From positions 1,111,922 to 1,175,921 of the forward strand of contig CAUJNA010001446.1 in NCBI GenBank assembly GCA_963377175.1: a DNA stretch of 64,000 nucleotides. Reading direction: 5' to 3'. Both the position numbers and the translations under genes were made by a program. This DNA is from Effrenium voratum. Its lineage: Eukaryota > Sar > Dinophyceae > Suessiales > Symbiodiniaceae. Below the pieces are notes generated by a model. That model saw only the letters and a program-made list of their open reading frames with translations, made no database searches and was not told the DNA's origin. Below, piece after piece: positions 1 to 11,121 of the stretch; within the stretch, counting starts at the first letter, position 1, and each line of letters starts with the position of its first letter.

Positions 1-10
1 AGTCTGCGAG

Positions 11-100
11 AGTGTCTGTGTGTGTGTTTGTGTGTGTGTGTCTGTGTGTGTGTGTGCGTCTCTGTCTGTGTGTGTGTCTGTGTCTGTGTCTGTGTTTGAG
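11..100. repeat. GT-rich microsatellite
   Basis: Imperfect (GT)n with interspersed TCTG and TTTG units at the very start of the window. It is low-complexity sequence of the type found again at 15.7-16.7 kb and 63.2-63.5 kb. Confidence 0.9.
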
Positions 101-968
101 GGTACCCTCTCAGACGTTGCGTCACAGGGAAACGAATCATGTTCAGGGTTCCTGCAGTTTGTGACAAACCCATAATAGTTGTCCAAAACAATTATGGGTA
201 ATCCCCTTTACGTGGTTAGTCTTCTTTGGTTTCTGCGTGTTTCCCTGAACATAAAGGGTTGACAAACATGCGCATTATTGTCCAGTGAAAATCCGGCAAC
301 TCTGTTTAATGCTTAATGCCCCACAACCCTATTCTAATTGCTGAGATTCTTGTAGTAGGCCACACTAAGGAAGTCAGTCCATTTAGGATGGGCAAGCGTC
401 TACATGGCACGCGTCCACATGACCCTTTCCGACAGGTTGTTGGGAGGCACGTAGCGACCTGGCGCTGGGTGGAGTGAAAGCTCACGGAGAGTATGGCCAT
501 AAACATGGGCCGCAAAAGGCGGCTCCAAGCGAAACTAGACTTTTCCACTGTGCTATTGAAGCAAAGACTTTGTGGCTTTGTTCAATGCTTGTTAATGTCC
601 ACAAGGTCATGAAACAGAAACTTGTTTTCTCCAACTACTAAACATCAACGGTATGTTGCGATGATGGCAACAACTTGTTGCGTTGTGTGAGGAACGGGTC
701 CAAGTTACCCAGGCATGTACTAGTTCGGCTAGGGGAGTGGTTCCTCCCTGGGTGCAAATGGATCACGACGAGGTCCTCGGGGGCATGCCTACTTCTGAAC
801 CTGTGTACTGTGCAAAGTGTAAGGCTGGTCTTTAGTGTAACATTAGCCCCTAACATACTTGTTGGAAACAAATGTGTTTTTTCCAATGAATAACCCCACA
901 TATATATATATACATATACATGAAGGGGAAGGGCAACCCCAGAATCAGGTGGCCACCATCTGCCACAG
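101..968. other. Probable intron sequence, no exon recognised
   Basis: Nothing with exon character was seen here. The stretch contains a short (TA)n run near 899-920 and leads directly into the AG acceptor of the exon starting at 969. Confidence 0.5.
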
Positions 969-1049
969 GAGGCCAAGCGTGCCTTGACTCCCATCGCCGG
1001 CGAGGCCGATCGGCAAGTCGAGGAGCTGTTGACCCTGGGAGTTGGCTGA
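969..1049 (+). CDS. Terminal exon of an unidentified gene
   Basis: After a 'gccacag' acceptor at 968 there are 26 codons with GC-rich third positions, reading EAKRALTPIAGEADRQ and then VEELLTLGVG, closed by TGA at 1047-1049. The AG|GAG start, the amphipathic helical character and the clean stop make it a likely last exon of a + strand gene whose body lies left of the window. The family is not recognised. No polyadenylation signal was evident downstream; dinoflagellates do not use a strict AATAAA. Confidence 0.6.
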   Translation, partial: EAKRALTPIAGEADRQVEELLTLGVG

Positions 1050-4000
1050 TCACTCGTTGGATCTTTAGACTTTAGACTTGAACTTTTTGATACCCCTCAT
1101 ATTTGTCCTTTTTCTACAGCACCCAAGACACCACATTTTGTTGGGTAGTTCCAAGCCAGTTGAACCAGCAAAGTGTTTGTTGGACGTCATCGAGAAGCGC
1201 ATCGGCCCATGTGTTTGGACTGTTGTAACAATGAAAGTGAACGTGGCCTCATGCCGTGGTAAAGAGCATGGCCCAGCATGGCCTTGATTAATTACAAGTT
1301 ATCATTACCGTCATTACCATTTGTTTGGTCAACATTTGCACAAAACACATGCACATCTTCTTGGCCCTTTGCACGCGGATCCTCGTCGCTCCAAGGGAAG
1401 CATGTCAACCTCATACTTGTGTTTCCGGATGCGTGACACCCCCCCAAGCAGGTTTGAAAAGTGACTTGACCTCTAGCTGACAGTGACCCGAAACAAGAAA
1501 GTGGATGAGCGCAGTTCGCCGCATTGCTCAAAGCACTTTGTCTTCATTGTTGCGCAACAGATGCAACAATAGGTGTGTCGACAATGTGAAACGGGCCAAC
1601 CGGTCACAGATGTTGTACTTCTGACGGGTGCAGATGGCAAAGGTGCAGAACACGTTGATTCGGGGCAAGCAATGCTTTGCGAAGCACTCTTGGTTGGTTT
1701 TGCTCTGCAAGTTCAATCACCCTTGTTGAACAATTATCAGACAAAACAAGAGGTACCTGAGCAGCCGTGTATCAGCATCAGGCAAGCTCTAGGTGGAGTT
1801 CATTGATCATGGATGAGGGACAGTTGCAAAATCCAAAGGGGAGCCAATGGTCCCCTACTGTGACACATATCTACAGGGTGTTTGCGTGTGGTTGTCCGTA
1901 GCTTGCACGCATGGCACCCAGGCCACCACCGGCCAGCAACATGCCTAGGCTACCTCAGATTTGACGATGTTTGTGGTGTCAGCATCAATCACTCCAGGAG
2001 TGTGCCTTCATGTGTTCGCAAGCCAACTGCGCCCTCACGAGCGGGTTTGCCTGAAAGTAGCTTAATCTGCGCTTTGACACCTTGCCACTAGCTCCTCATC
2101 CCCATGTTTTGAGCCGGTCTCACGCACTGATGGATGACTGAGTCACAGAACGTGGCGTATAGCAGTTGCTGGATCCAGGAGGGTAGCCTCTCAGAAACCG
2201 TGTCAGACCCAGCGACATTTGCAAATACCTGTTGGTAGCCGCAGATGAATCAATTCATGCTTCTAGGGTTGATTCCCCATTCTTTTCAACCTTCATTCTT
2301 TTCCAAGACCATCAAAAACCAGCTATTTTGCCTGGGTTTCCGGAGGTTTTCTACGAAGAAGGATCCCTGGAAAGAATGGGGAAGGTATCCCTAGAATGCT
2401 GGCAGGTTCCGAGAGGGAAGTGTTGTTTTTGCTGGGACTTCAGGTGATCACTGCCTTCAATGTGGTGGCGGGCACCCTGCTGTCGGTGAGGAACAACGGT
2501 GCAGGCACATTGGGCGAACCGATCGCAGGGGCGGGATGGCCCTTGTGTAAAATTGCCACTGATACCCATTTAGAAAGTTGGACATTAGACACTCAGTGCT
2601 CCCACTTCCAGAAGACGAGTAACATGCGAGAATGGCTAAGCCCCAGATTTGAACATCTCCAGTCTGGATGAGTCTGGATGTTAAGTAAACTATGGTTGAC
2701 AGATTGGAAGTCCTGGAACTGACTGATAAACTAACATACCAAGGAGCCCTTTCAGGTTGGCAGATGTTGGCAGATTTTTGCTTTGGCTATCCACTAGTAC
2801 AGGCTTGTGACATTCGGCTAGAGCCCCGCAAAGGGGCACAAGCCCAGCACCTTTAATGAGGGAAGAACGAAACGTCGAGCTGCCCATCCTTGGTGCCCTG
2901 GTTTGGCCATTGCTAGCTTGGGCAAACCAAGATTGCCAGCCCGCGGGCTCAGCAGCATGTTGCAGAGTGCATGCCAAGCGTTTGTCGATTTTGGTCAGGG
3001 CGCTTGTCTACAGCAAGTGAGTATGGTATGAGCAATGGCATATTCCAACCTGTCGATTGCCGCCTTTTCCGCACATGTTTCCTGCTGGTTTCAGCACATG
3101 CTTGGTAGCGGTTCGAAACCCGTGCGATTCAGTGGAAACCTGCATGCAGGGTCCAGTTCCAATGGAAACTCATGGTTTCAATGCCGGGGTGCCACTCTCT
3201 CGAAAGGCAAAAGCCTGGCGCAGGAGCTGAAGGCCCATGCTGAGAGTTGAAACTTGCGTCGGGGGGAGGGCGCTTGGCTTGGGTTTGAGGATGCTTGTAG
3301 TTTGCAGGTTGGGTCTTGGACTGAGGTGGAGATGAATTCTACGCGTGCGGTTTGATTTGCCGGCGTAAGAGGGCAGCGAACGGCTCAAACATCCGGGTGG
3401 GGTTGAACCAACTGCAAATACCCTGGCTCAGACTTACACATGGCACAAGAGTGAGCTCAGGTAGGAAGCGGACCCGTCAATGCCAACTTGCCCTGCGCAG
3501 GCAAGGTGTATTTTACTCACATCGGCAACAGTGGCAAGTCCAGCTGTGATACACGACTCCATCCCATCCTTGTCAAACTGTTGTCATCTACAGCCACAAC
3601 TACATTGATTCGTCATATGTTCATATCGTGTTTTGATGCGCTTTGGGGTGCTATTGATTGCAGACATCCTGCAACACCATGTTCGCCCACCACAAATCAA
3701 TCCTGTGATAAATGATAAGCCACCAGCTTCTTCCTCCAACGCCCTCATGGCAGGTTGTTGTGTTGTGGAAGTGGTGTTTTTGAGGGTGCCCTTTGCACCT
3801 TGGCTTAAACGGAACCTGGCAGGAAAATCACGGTCACCATTATTTGGAATCTCGCCATTTGGACACATGCAGTCGTGGCTAAAAAGTCCCTTTGGTTTCC
3901 CTTTGAGGCGACCCCATTTCAGGGTACCCTTCACCTCAAAAAGCAGCAGCCCGGCCTCAAATCGGCGTGCCTTTTAAAAAATATGGGGTTTCCAAGTGGT

Positions 4001-4071
4001 TTCCCTTTTTGACCTACCCAAAGAGGGCCTTCCTCAGAGAAAATGAGAGACCCAAAACAGGACACCGGCAG
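1050..4071. other. Intergenic or intronic stretch, no convincing gene
   Basis: About 3 kb of mixed-composition sequence. No segment combined splice-like borders, codon bias and protein-like translation, except a weak hydrophobic candidate near 2449-2490. A copy of the dispersed 'ggtttcccttt' element lies towards its right end. Confidence 0.4.
3885..3935 (+). repeat. Dispersed GGTTTCCCTTT element
   Basis: Contains 'ccctttggtttccctttgag' followed by 'cagggtacccttc'. The same two-part layout recurs at 8.2, 45.8, 49.2, 56.1 and 63.8 kb and, inverted, at 18.35 kb. Confidence 0.6.
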
Positions 4072-4144
4072 CACCTTGGCGGAGTCCTTGTTCGTCTTGG
4101 GTGCCGCGGTGTGCACTCCGGCACTCGCCGCCTCCGCGGGCAAG
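4072..4144 (+). CDS. Candidate exon, hydrophobic Ala-rich
   Basis: Bounded by 'ggcag|' and 'AAG|gcgggg' (GC donor). It reads TLAESLFVLGAAVCTPALAA then SAGK, which resembles a signal peptide or membrane helix. The high GC and splice-like borders support coding. The reading phase does not connect directly to the next exon at 4841, so an exon may be missing or it may belong to a different gene. Confidence 0.4.
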
Positions 4145-4840
4145 GCGGGGCCCCACGGGAGGCAAAACCACCGGAGGGGCGGTTCTCACAATGGGGGGGG
4201 ATGGATTGGGGTCCCCCTTTTTGAACTCACCGTTGCAATCCCATTTGTTGGGCATTGTATCCAAAAAGAGCTGGCTCGCAATGTTGCCTTTGAGTTTTTC
4301 TGACACTAAGGGGTCCATCGCTGTGAGACACATGCTTTTGACGTAGCTTAAGCTGCTGGCACTTGGCTTTTGCTCTTGTTTTTTTGGGTGAGGAGTAACT
4401 CATTTGGTGGCAACGTTTAGTGATCTGTCTAAAAATGGCCTGATTTAAGAGGACTGCTACATAGACTATTATGAATGAATTGCACAGCTAGGCCAATAAT
4501 GCGCTATCGTTTGTGTTGGTGCTGACAGCATGAAACCCTGGAATTGCAATGAATCACCAGCTATTTACTTACCTAGTCTCTTTTACAGGCTGGTGATGTC
4601 AAGAGATGTAAACATCATTTCCTGAATGTGAATAGCATGTATTAACGATGTTTCATCAACTCATTTGGCGGTTTTTGTGAAGCTTGGAGACGTTCTGTGC
4701 GGCTTGATGCCACAATTACACGATTGTGTGGCACACGCGCTACTCATACGAGCAGCTACAGGGTTCGATGTATGCGAGTACTTGGAATAGTTTGGCGGCT
4801 TGTTCCGGTCCACCAAAGTTGTTTGGAGTCGTGTGGGCAG

Positions 4841-4954
4841 GGAAATGTGGTTCGGCAACCGTCCACGGACGGTGTCCCGTGCTTTGGATGAGGTCCTGGA
4901 GCACGCTTCCGGCCTGGAACGCAGCTCCACCCAAAACCGTGCGGCGCTGCGCAG
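4841..4954 (+). CDS. Unidentified helical gene, exon 1 seen
   Basis: Acceptor 'tgggcag|G', then MWFGNRPRTVSRALDEVLEH and GLERSSTQNRAALR. It ends in phase 2 before a GC donor ('CGCAG|gcaacc'). Completing the codon with the first base of the next exon gives AGG (Arg). Confidence 0.65.
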
Positions 4955-7900
4955 GCAACCCCGCAAAAAAGGGGGAGGAGTGGGAAATGGGGGGGGGGGG
5001 GAAGATGGAAAAAGGGGCAAATAAACTCTAGCTGTGGGGCGCTGATTCAAGTTGTGATGGCTAGATCCTTGAGATGGTCATGTTAGTGCTTATGCTGGCT
5101 GGTCCAGCAGTTCCTGTCCTGGCATGTACATCGGTTCCAAGAAAAGGCGGCGGCTTGCGGCTTGCTGATTTTGGCTCAGCAAACTTTGCTCTTTCGACAA
5201 CCTCGAGCCATTGGTCAGTTGCCGCGCCCCAAAGTGGTTTCTTGATACCCCACTATACCCCACTTGGGGACCCGCGAGTCCCACAGTTGCGCGAAACGCC
5301 TTGAGGCGGTTGCTAAGATCACTGGCCCAGCTTCGGGATGCCAACCGCGAGATGCAGGAGGAGTCCGGGCCGAACCTTTCTCTCAAGAAACTGTCCTGGA
5401 TGCTTCAGGTGGTGTTTTTCTGGCCTGGCAGGGGTTGAGATCTTGGAATTGTGCAGGATTTCGCTCAGGGGCCCAGGGAACTGAGTGAGGGCAAAATTGG
5501 AATGTCATGGGATTTCTGGTGATCATCCGGTGAAATCCAGGAGTGCAAGAATTTGGCTGGAACGTGTCCTGAGAATGAGTCGTGGCAGCCACCTCTTGTC
5601 AGAAAGCCTGCTCCTTTGACGCAGGAATTCAGAAGGAATTCAGTCTTTGCGTTTGACAAGGGTCATTCTTGAGCTAGATGGACTCCTTCCTCTTTTTCAT
5701 ACTCATTGTGCTATGGAATTCCCACCGCAACTCGCAGCAATGAAATCCCAGGTACATCCTGACCTGGAATTCCACTCAGTCCTTTGCTTTTGGTGGTGTT
5801 TCCTGGAGAATGCAGTTTTACGTGTCCATGGGGTTCACGAAATGGCAACTCCCGACGCCTCACCTGCAAAAAAAAATGGCGAGTTGCTATCGCTGTCACT
5901 TCTCCTGCTATTGGGTGTGTTTATTTGATGGCACCCTTGTTGGCGTTTTAAAAAAATCATTTTGAGGATCCCCTTGTTAGACATCCCCTTCTGGGTGTGT
6001 TCTTATTGAGTTGCTGCCCCTTTTGAACCCATTTCCAACCCAAGAGGAGGCCGAGGCCCAACTTTTAGTCGGTTTGAAAGAAACCACCCTCCCAGTTGGT
6101 GGCCCCCCTCCGCCCTTTGTCCTTTTTGGTTGGTGGCTGTCCTACAAATGGCGAACCCCAAATTGGATTTGGATCACTGGCTGACAATGTGTTCCAACAA
6201 ATCGCCCAAAATCAAGTGGTAAAACCAAGCCACGCTGAGACCAACCCATTTGGGGTGAGGAGCTTGCCGAGCCCGGCTCTGTGGAGATCCTCAGCGGGGA
6301 CGAGGCGCCGCATGTTCGCGAGGAAGGTCACGGGCGGAGGTCTTTGGCAACCAGCTGTTGTTGGTTTGCTTTGTGTGATTTTGGTGGTTTTCCCAAACGG
6401 CAAAAGACACCCCATGGGTTTCGTCCATTCCCTACCTTCTCTCAAGGTGATTTCTCCGGAAATCAGCATAGGATGAATTACGTCAAGACCCTGATGTTCC
6501 CAGCGTATGCACGCGCAAGTCTTTGGGATGCTCCACCCAAACGAGAAATCGGCCAATGGTTGATCAAAGCTCGGAGAATCCGTCTGCACCATTGCATTAC
6601 TTTTTTCAACAGCTCGGGTTGTAGGGCTGTTGTATCTCCATTTCAACTTGGTTTGCTGTCAGGTTTCGTGTCCGAACTTATAATGTGAATGAAGCAGAAA
6701 CAAGAAGCACGCGGTGTAGCCAAACCGAACCGAACAACACTGCAGAAGCACTAACAATAGAAACAAAACAAACGATACTCAACATGTGAAAATGCGTCAT
6801 TCTGACCATGGCTGTAACGACCATCATGTTTTTCTACATTGACATATGGCAGGGATCGATTTGAAGCGATACCAAAAGGACAACCGCACATTGGGGATGC
6901 ATGGCAAGTCTTGCGAGCTCCACGTGCAAGTTTTCTCCTCACAGCCTGTGTGTGTGTGTGTGTTTGCGTGTTGAGGGCTGGTGGGTGGGTGGGTGGGTGG
7001 GTGGGTGGGTGGGTGGGTGGGTGGGTGGGTGGGTGGGTGGGTGGGTGGGTGGGTGGGTGGGTGGGTGGGTGGGTGGGTGGGTGGGTGGGTGGGTGGGTGG
7101 GTGGGTGGGTGGGTGGGTGGGTGGGTGGGTGGGTGGGTGGGTGGGTGGGTGGGTGGGTGGGTGGGTGGGTGGGTGGGTGGGTGGGTGGGTGGGTGGGCTT
7201 TGACTCATGGCCTAGCTCTAGGAGCTGCTGGAGGACGAGGATGACTTGAGCATCCCAGCCATGGACCCCGGAGAGAGGCCTTTTCCCAGCCGGTTGCAGT
7301 CGGGCCGGGGACAGGAACTCTATGGTTTGGATCGCTTTCAGACAGGCCGACCTTGGACCCTCCATAGGCCAAGGCTGGCACCTGTGCTGTTTCTCGATGC
7401 GTTTATTTGGTTGTTTTGTGGGGGGGGGGGGTTGGGTCCTGTTGTATTTTCCGAGAGGTTTGGAAGGTCTGTTCGGGTGCCCGTCGCCAGGGCGTTACTT
7501 GAGAACGTCCAGAAGTTGGGCCTCCAGTTCGAGGAGATGTTCAAAGAGGCCGGCAAAGCAGCGGAGAACCCACGTCGGCATTGCCGTTTTTTTTGGTGTG
7601 TAAATGTTTAGGCAAGTCTCGTGTCCTGTCTTGTTTCGCGTTCCATGCCTTCATGTCTAGCCATAGTTTGCTTTGTTTCACAGTTACATGTTTGGTTTGG
7701 GCGTATCATATACGTTTGTGCGTGCGTATTTATGCAAAATCCTTCCTTCATGCAAGGCAAGAGTCTCGTCTTGGCAAGCTTCAGAAGATCAGGGACTTTC
7801 CAGTGCTGATAAGTGTCTAATCACTGACCCAGCATATTTGATCTCATGTCGTTTTGACGTGATTAGTTGAATGGGCAAATGCGATTTGAGCCGTTCGATG

Positions 7901-10900
7901 TGTTTGCAATGCTTTGCCGGCCATGTGAAAAGATGAATTGTCAACCCAGAGGCTCGAGATGGATATGTGTCCAAACAGGAAAGCCCCATAGTGGTCGTCG
8001 CTTTTTGGTTTTCCCTTAAGATAACCCAAGGGTAGCCGTAGAAAGCACACTCCGACGACAGGATGAGATGCAACAAAGCCTTGACCTGGCTTTGTTGAGA
8101 TGGGACGATGACTATTTGTCCACACGTGCTTGGATTGTTGCAATGATATGGAGGCCCTGTCAAACCTTTCAAAGCCAAGATGGCCAAAAGAGACGAAATC
8201 AAAGCTATTTTTCGAAATGGGGACCCTCCCCAAACATGTGGTTTCCCTTCGGTTTCCCCTTCAGACAACCTCCCAACATGGTACCTCCAAAAGAAACACA
8301 CGCACACACACACACACACACACATGACACACATACCCATATGATTTGCATGAAGGCATCCTCGGGCCGACGCATTTGCCATGGTCACGTGGCTGGTGGT
8401 CGGCGGCTTGGACAATGGCCTCCTGGTGCGAGAGGAGGCTGCGGGTCCAGGGGGCCTTTGCCTGGCTTCAATGGAACCCATTAAGAACCCCATGGCTGGT
8501 ACAGTCGGGTGTTCCGTTGAGGGAATCCTTCGCAAGGGGCAAACACCCCACCCCCTAAGAACCTACCAGGGCTGACTCATCCAGGAAAGACAATCGAACA
8601 GTACGGGTTGGATCAAGACACCAATACAGTTGACCGCTTTGAACTTGACTCATCCATCCCTCAACATTCAACCTCGAGTCTCCAAATTCACAAGTTTCAA
8701 TATGGTACTTAGGGGTCCTTACCAAACAGCTTACTCAGGGCCCAATTACCAAGGGATGCAGGAACGTCAACAAGTACTGCCTCTTCTAGAGGATGTATGT
8801 CGATTTAGCTGGCTGTAAGGATCTCTAGTGTCAACCGGCGAATAGGAAGTCTCCCTCTGAATAAACTGGTTCTTCCCACACTGATGAATGACATATATCT
8901 ATTTGAAGACGCACCCAAATCGTTCTGCATTTTACTGGGGGGGGGGCCAAGTGGACATTCAACATCTTTTGGCGGACAAAACTCCCCTCGAAATGATACC
9001 CACGGCTTTTTGGACTCTTCCGTCCTGCGCCGTCGTTGAGTACTTCAAGAGCGGCTTGAGTTTGACAAGATGTGGTTTGACCCCGGCCCAACTTCTTGCA
9101 CCGATTTGGTGTTTTTTTGCTGTGGTAAACCTCATTGTGCACGACCATTGCAGCGACTTTGCGGTTGCTTCCCCTTTGGTTTTGTGGTTGCCGCTAGAGT
9201 CGGAGGGTCGGTAGAGGCAGACCTGAAGAGCCGGGAGCTGGGGCGACTGGCGCATGGGGCGCTTCTGCTGGAGGAGGCAACGGGCGGAGAGGGCGGGACT
9301 TGGCTCCGGATGAGTCAAAACCTGGGGGCTCAAGTGAGCCACACTCAAAATTTGGGTAGATGAAGGTTTGTAAAGGATACCCCCCAACAAATCGCTGCGG
9401 ATATCCGCCTGCTCCATTTTTGACATGGTTCTGGGGTAGACCACTTTAATGCCGGTTTTTGATTGTGACTCAAATGGCTGTGTCCCTTTTGGGGCCCAAA
9501 AAATGGCGTCATATTGTGACATGAGCCACAATCAAAACCTGAGATGAAGATCAGGGATAGTCCCTTGCCATAAATTGGTTCGGATATCATGGGTTTGGGT
9601 AGGCCGTATGTTTTTTCCTGGGTTCCAAAGCGTCCTTCCCAAAAAGCAGATGCAAGTTGTTCAATTAGTACCAAGATTAAATGCAGAGGTTTGAAGAAGA
9701 CAATGTTTTGATATCGCCTGAAAGAAAGGTAAGGCATGGCACCTTGGACATTGGCACATCAGCACGAAATCCAAGAACAACGCGTTCCAGCACGTTCCAT
9801 GGTTTTGAGTGCATCAACCAACCGGTGGACTGGGGTTTTGCTGACCGAAGCAATCATGGCCAACCAAAAATAGGCAAACAAGTCACACAGCGAGCCTCAG
9901 AATGACTTGGGGAGTGCTTTGGTGGCTGAGCTTGTGCAAACGGGTTTGGTCAAATGAACGGAGGACGGAGAACCCTGTGTTCGCCGATCCATTTTGCCGC
10001 CTTGCGAGGGCGCAGTCAAGAGCAACCACCCAGATGCAATTTCAGAGGCATGGTTATTACTCATTACTGCCTACTCCTCGAATCATTTGCTTTGAAAGTA
10101 CCCCAGTCCACTCGGACAGGAGCTAGTCGCTGAGCGGCTGCGGTTTCAGAAGCTGCGGGGGCACGGCCCCAAACGCGGCTACTGCTCGGTGCGGATCAAG
10201 GGCAAGGTGCTTTCGGGGAACCGAAGAGAGCTGGGTAGGAGGGTGGTTAAACCGGGAGTTTTCGGGGAACCACCTGCGGGTTGATCGGGATGACAATTGG
10301 GGGCAACCACCAAAAAGATGAAATGCCCCACAGAATGGGAGAAGTTGCCCTTGGTCATTTGGCGGCCGGGAATATTGATCAACCCTCCTAAAATTCTAAT
10401 GGTTCCCACTTGGGGAAGGTTGTCCCCTCCCCTAGCAAAGGCAGAGCCGGCGGATTGTTTCTTTTTGGGGGGAGGGAGAGGTGGGCGGGGCTGGGGACTC
10501 AGTGATGCAGTCAGTCACGTAATGTAGAATCAGATTGCTGTAATCAGTGAGTGTTGCTGGTGTTGTCCACGACCACGAGAGATATAAGAGGCTAAGTTTT
10601 GTGACCGAGCTTCTCAAGGTGCAGCTACAATCCATCCTGATATTTTGAAGCTTGACGCATTTGCTTACAATACTTTATCAGCTGCCCTGTGGCCATGTCG
10701 GAGCCACTTGACTAATTGCAGCCCCATTTGAATTAGGCAATTCACTACATTGAAGCAGCTACTTGTACTGGGTATGCTCAAAAGGTAAGTTGGAGCATTC
10801 TCGAGCGACGAATTCAACTACCGGGGCCCAGCCTTCTGGGGAAGTACTTCAAACCATTGTAAGTCCCCAAAACCATCGGCCTCCCTTTCCCAGCCCACCA

Positions 10901-11121
10901 TAATTATGGAGGACTCACTACAAGTCCGATGTCCTTGGAGACAATTTGACTGTGGCCTCAGCGCCTCAGAGGGAGGGGGCTCTCCGGGTTTCAAGGGCCC
11001 GTAGGAGCTGCTCTCCCGTTGCGCGCGGGTCCCGGCGCCGGAGACGCCACTGCCGTCGGCGGCCATGGAGCCTTTGGCGGTGTTGCACGGCATGGCACGC
11101 TGGCCCCTCGGTTCGGTTTAG
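4841..11121 (+). CDS. Gene span: unidentified helical Arg/Glu-rich protein
   Basis: At least eight + strand exons can be chained with consistent phases: 4841-4954, 5306-5408, 6260-6322, 7222-7277, 7491-7573, 9217-9276, 10120-10206 and 11005-11121 (TAG at 11119-11121). The joined product is rich in Leu, Arg, Glu and Gln, with helices such as ALDEVLEHASGLERSS, LRDANREMQEESG and ENVQKLGLQFEEMFKEAG. It has an acidic linker (LLEDEDDLS) and a basic C-terminal part (ERLRFQKLRGHGPKRGYCSV). It looks like a coiled-coil or scaffold protein, but no family was recognised. The true 5' end is unknown. Donors are GC at 4955, 7278 and 9277, GA at 6323 and GT at 5409, 7574 and 10207. The (GGGT)n tract lies in the intron just before the 7222 exon. 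Confidence 0.65.
5306..5408 (+). CDS. Unidentified helical gene, exon 2
   Basis: Acceptor 'cttgag|G'. It reads RLLRSLAQLRDANREMQEES and then GPNLSLKKLSWMLQ, closing in phase 0 at 'CTTCAG|gtggtg'. A strong amphipathic helix and an uninterrupted frame make this one of the safest exons of the gene. Confidence 0.75.
6260..6322 (+). CDS. Unidentified helical gene, exon 3
   Basis: Acceptor 'ggtgag|GAG', reading ELAEPGSVEILSGDEAPHVR then E. A GA donor at 6323 ('CGCGAG|gaaggt') keeps phase 0 into the next exon. Alternatively the frame stays open to a GT at 6341. Confidence 0.6.
6979..7198 (+). repeat. (GGGT)n microsatellite, about 218 bp
   Basis: More than 50 nearly perfect GGGT units lie in the intron upstream of the exon at 7222, preceded by a short (TG)n at 6945-6966. 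Four or more closely spaced G-triplets repeat throughout, so the + strand can form G-quadruplexes. Translation gives VGGW or THPP repeats, which are artefacts. Confidence 0.98.
7222..7277 (+). CDS. Unidentified helical gene, exon 4 (acidic)
   Basis: Acceptor 'ctctag|GAG', reading ELLEDEDDLSIPAMDPGE. It ends in phase 2 (AG) at a GC donor. The Arg codon is completed by the first G of the exon at 7491. Confidence 0.65.
7491..7573 (+). CDS. Unidentified helical gene, exon 5
   Basis: Acceptor 'cgccag|G', reading ALLENVQKLGLQFEEMFKEA and GKAAENP. A GT donor at 7574 is possible; a GC donor after GGCAAA would give a shorter exon. Confidence 0.65.
8003..8045 (+). repeat. Dispersed GGTTTCCCTTT element
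   Basis: 'ttttggttttcccttaagat' followed by 'aacccaagggtagcc', a diverged copy of the family. Confidence 0.45.
8238..8290 (+). repeat. Dispersed GGTTTCCCTTT element
   Basis: 'tggtttcccttcggtttccc' followed by 'cttcagacaacctcccaaca' and a ggtacc motif. A (CA)n run at 8298-8326 follows directly. Confidence 0.5.
8391..8470 (+). CDS. Candidate exon, frame uncertain
   Basis: A GC-rich island with two competing + frames: SWCERRLRVQGAFAWLQW, and LVVGGLDNGLLVREEAAGPG. Both are protein-like and splice borders are not decisive. It may be an extra exon of the surrounding helical gene between 7573 and 9217. Confidence 0.3.
9217..9276 (+). CDS. Unidentified helical gene, exon 6
   Basis: Acceptor 'ggtagag|GCA', 20 codons reading ADLKSRELGRLAHGALLLEE, GC donor 'GAGGAG|gcaacg'. 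It is in phase 0 on both sides and joins cleanly to the exon at 10120. Confidence 0.65.
10120..10206 (+). CDS. Unidentified helical gene, exon 7 (basic)
   Basis: Acceptor 'cggacag|GAG', 29 codons including ERLRFQKLRGHGPKRGYCSV and RIKGK, GT donor 'GGCAAG|gtgctt'. The codon bias is strongly GC at third positions. Confidence 0.75.
11005..11121 (+). CDS. Unidentified helical gene, last exon
   Basis: Acceptor 'cccgtag|GAG', reading ELLSRCARVPAPETPLPS and then MEPLAVLHGMARWPLGSV, ending with TAG at 11119-11121. If the exon instead ended at an internal donor it could lead into the phosphatase that follows, but the in-frame stop favours a gene end. Confidence 0.6.
   Translation, partial: ELLSRCARVPAPETPLPSAAMEPLAVLHGMARWPLGSV

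Noticed and set aside
5168..5178. Partial match to the dinoflagellate spliced leader (ATTTTGGCTCA)
   Set aside because: Only 11 nt match, without the CCGTAGC 5' part or an adjacent coding start. Similar weak matches occur at 43123 and 55916, as expected by chance.
6751..7365. 204-codon His-Pro-Thr-Pro frame
   Set aside because: A translation of the (GGGT)n microsatellite.
10982..11090. Arg-rich + strand frame (SRRRRRHCRRR)
   Set aside because: An out-of-frame reading of the GC-rich terminal exon at 11005-11121, whose correct frame has better codon use and a proper acceptor.
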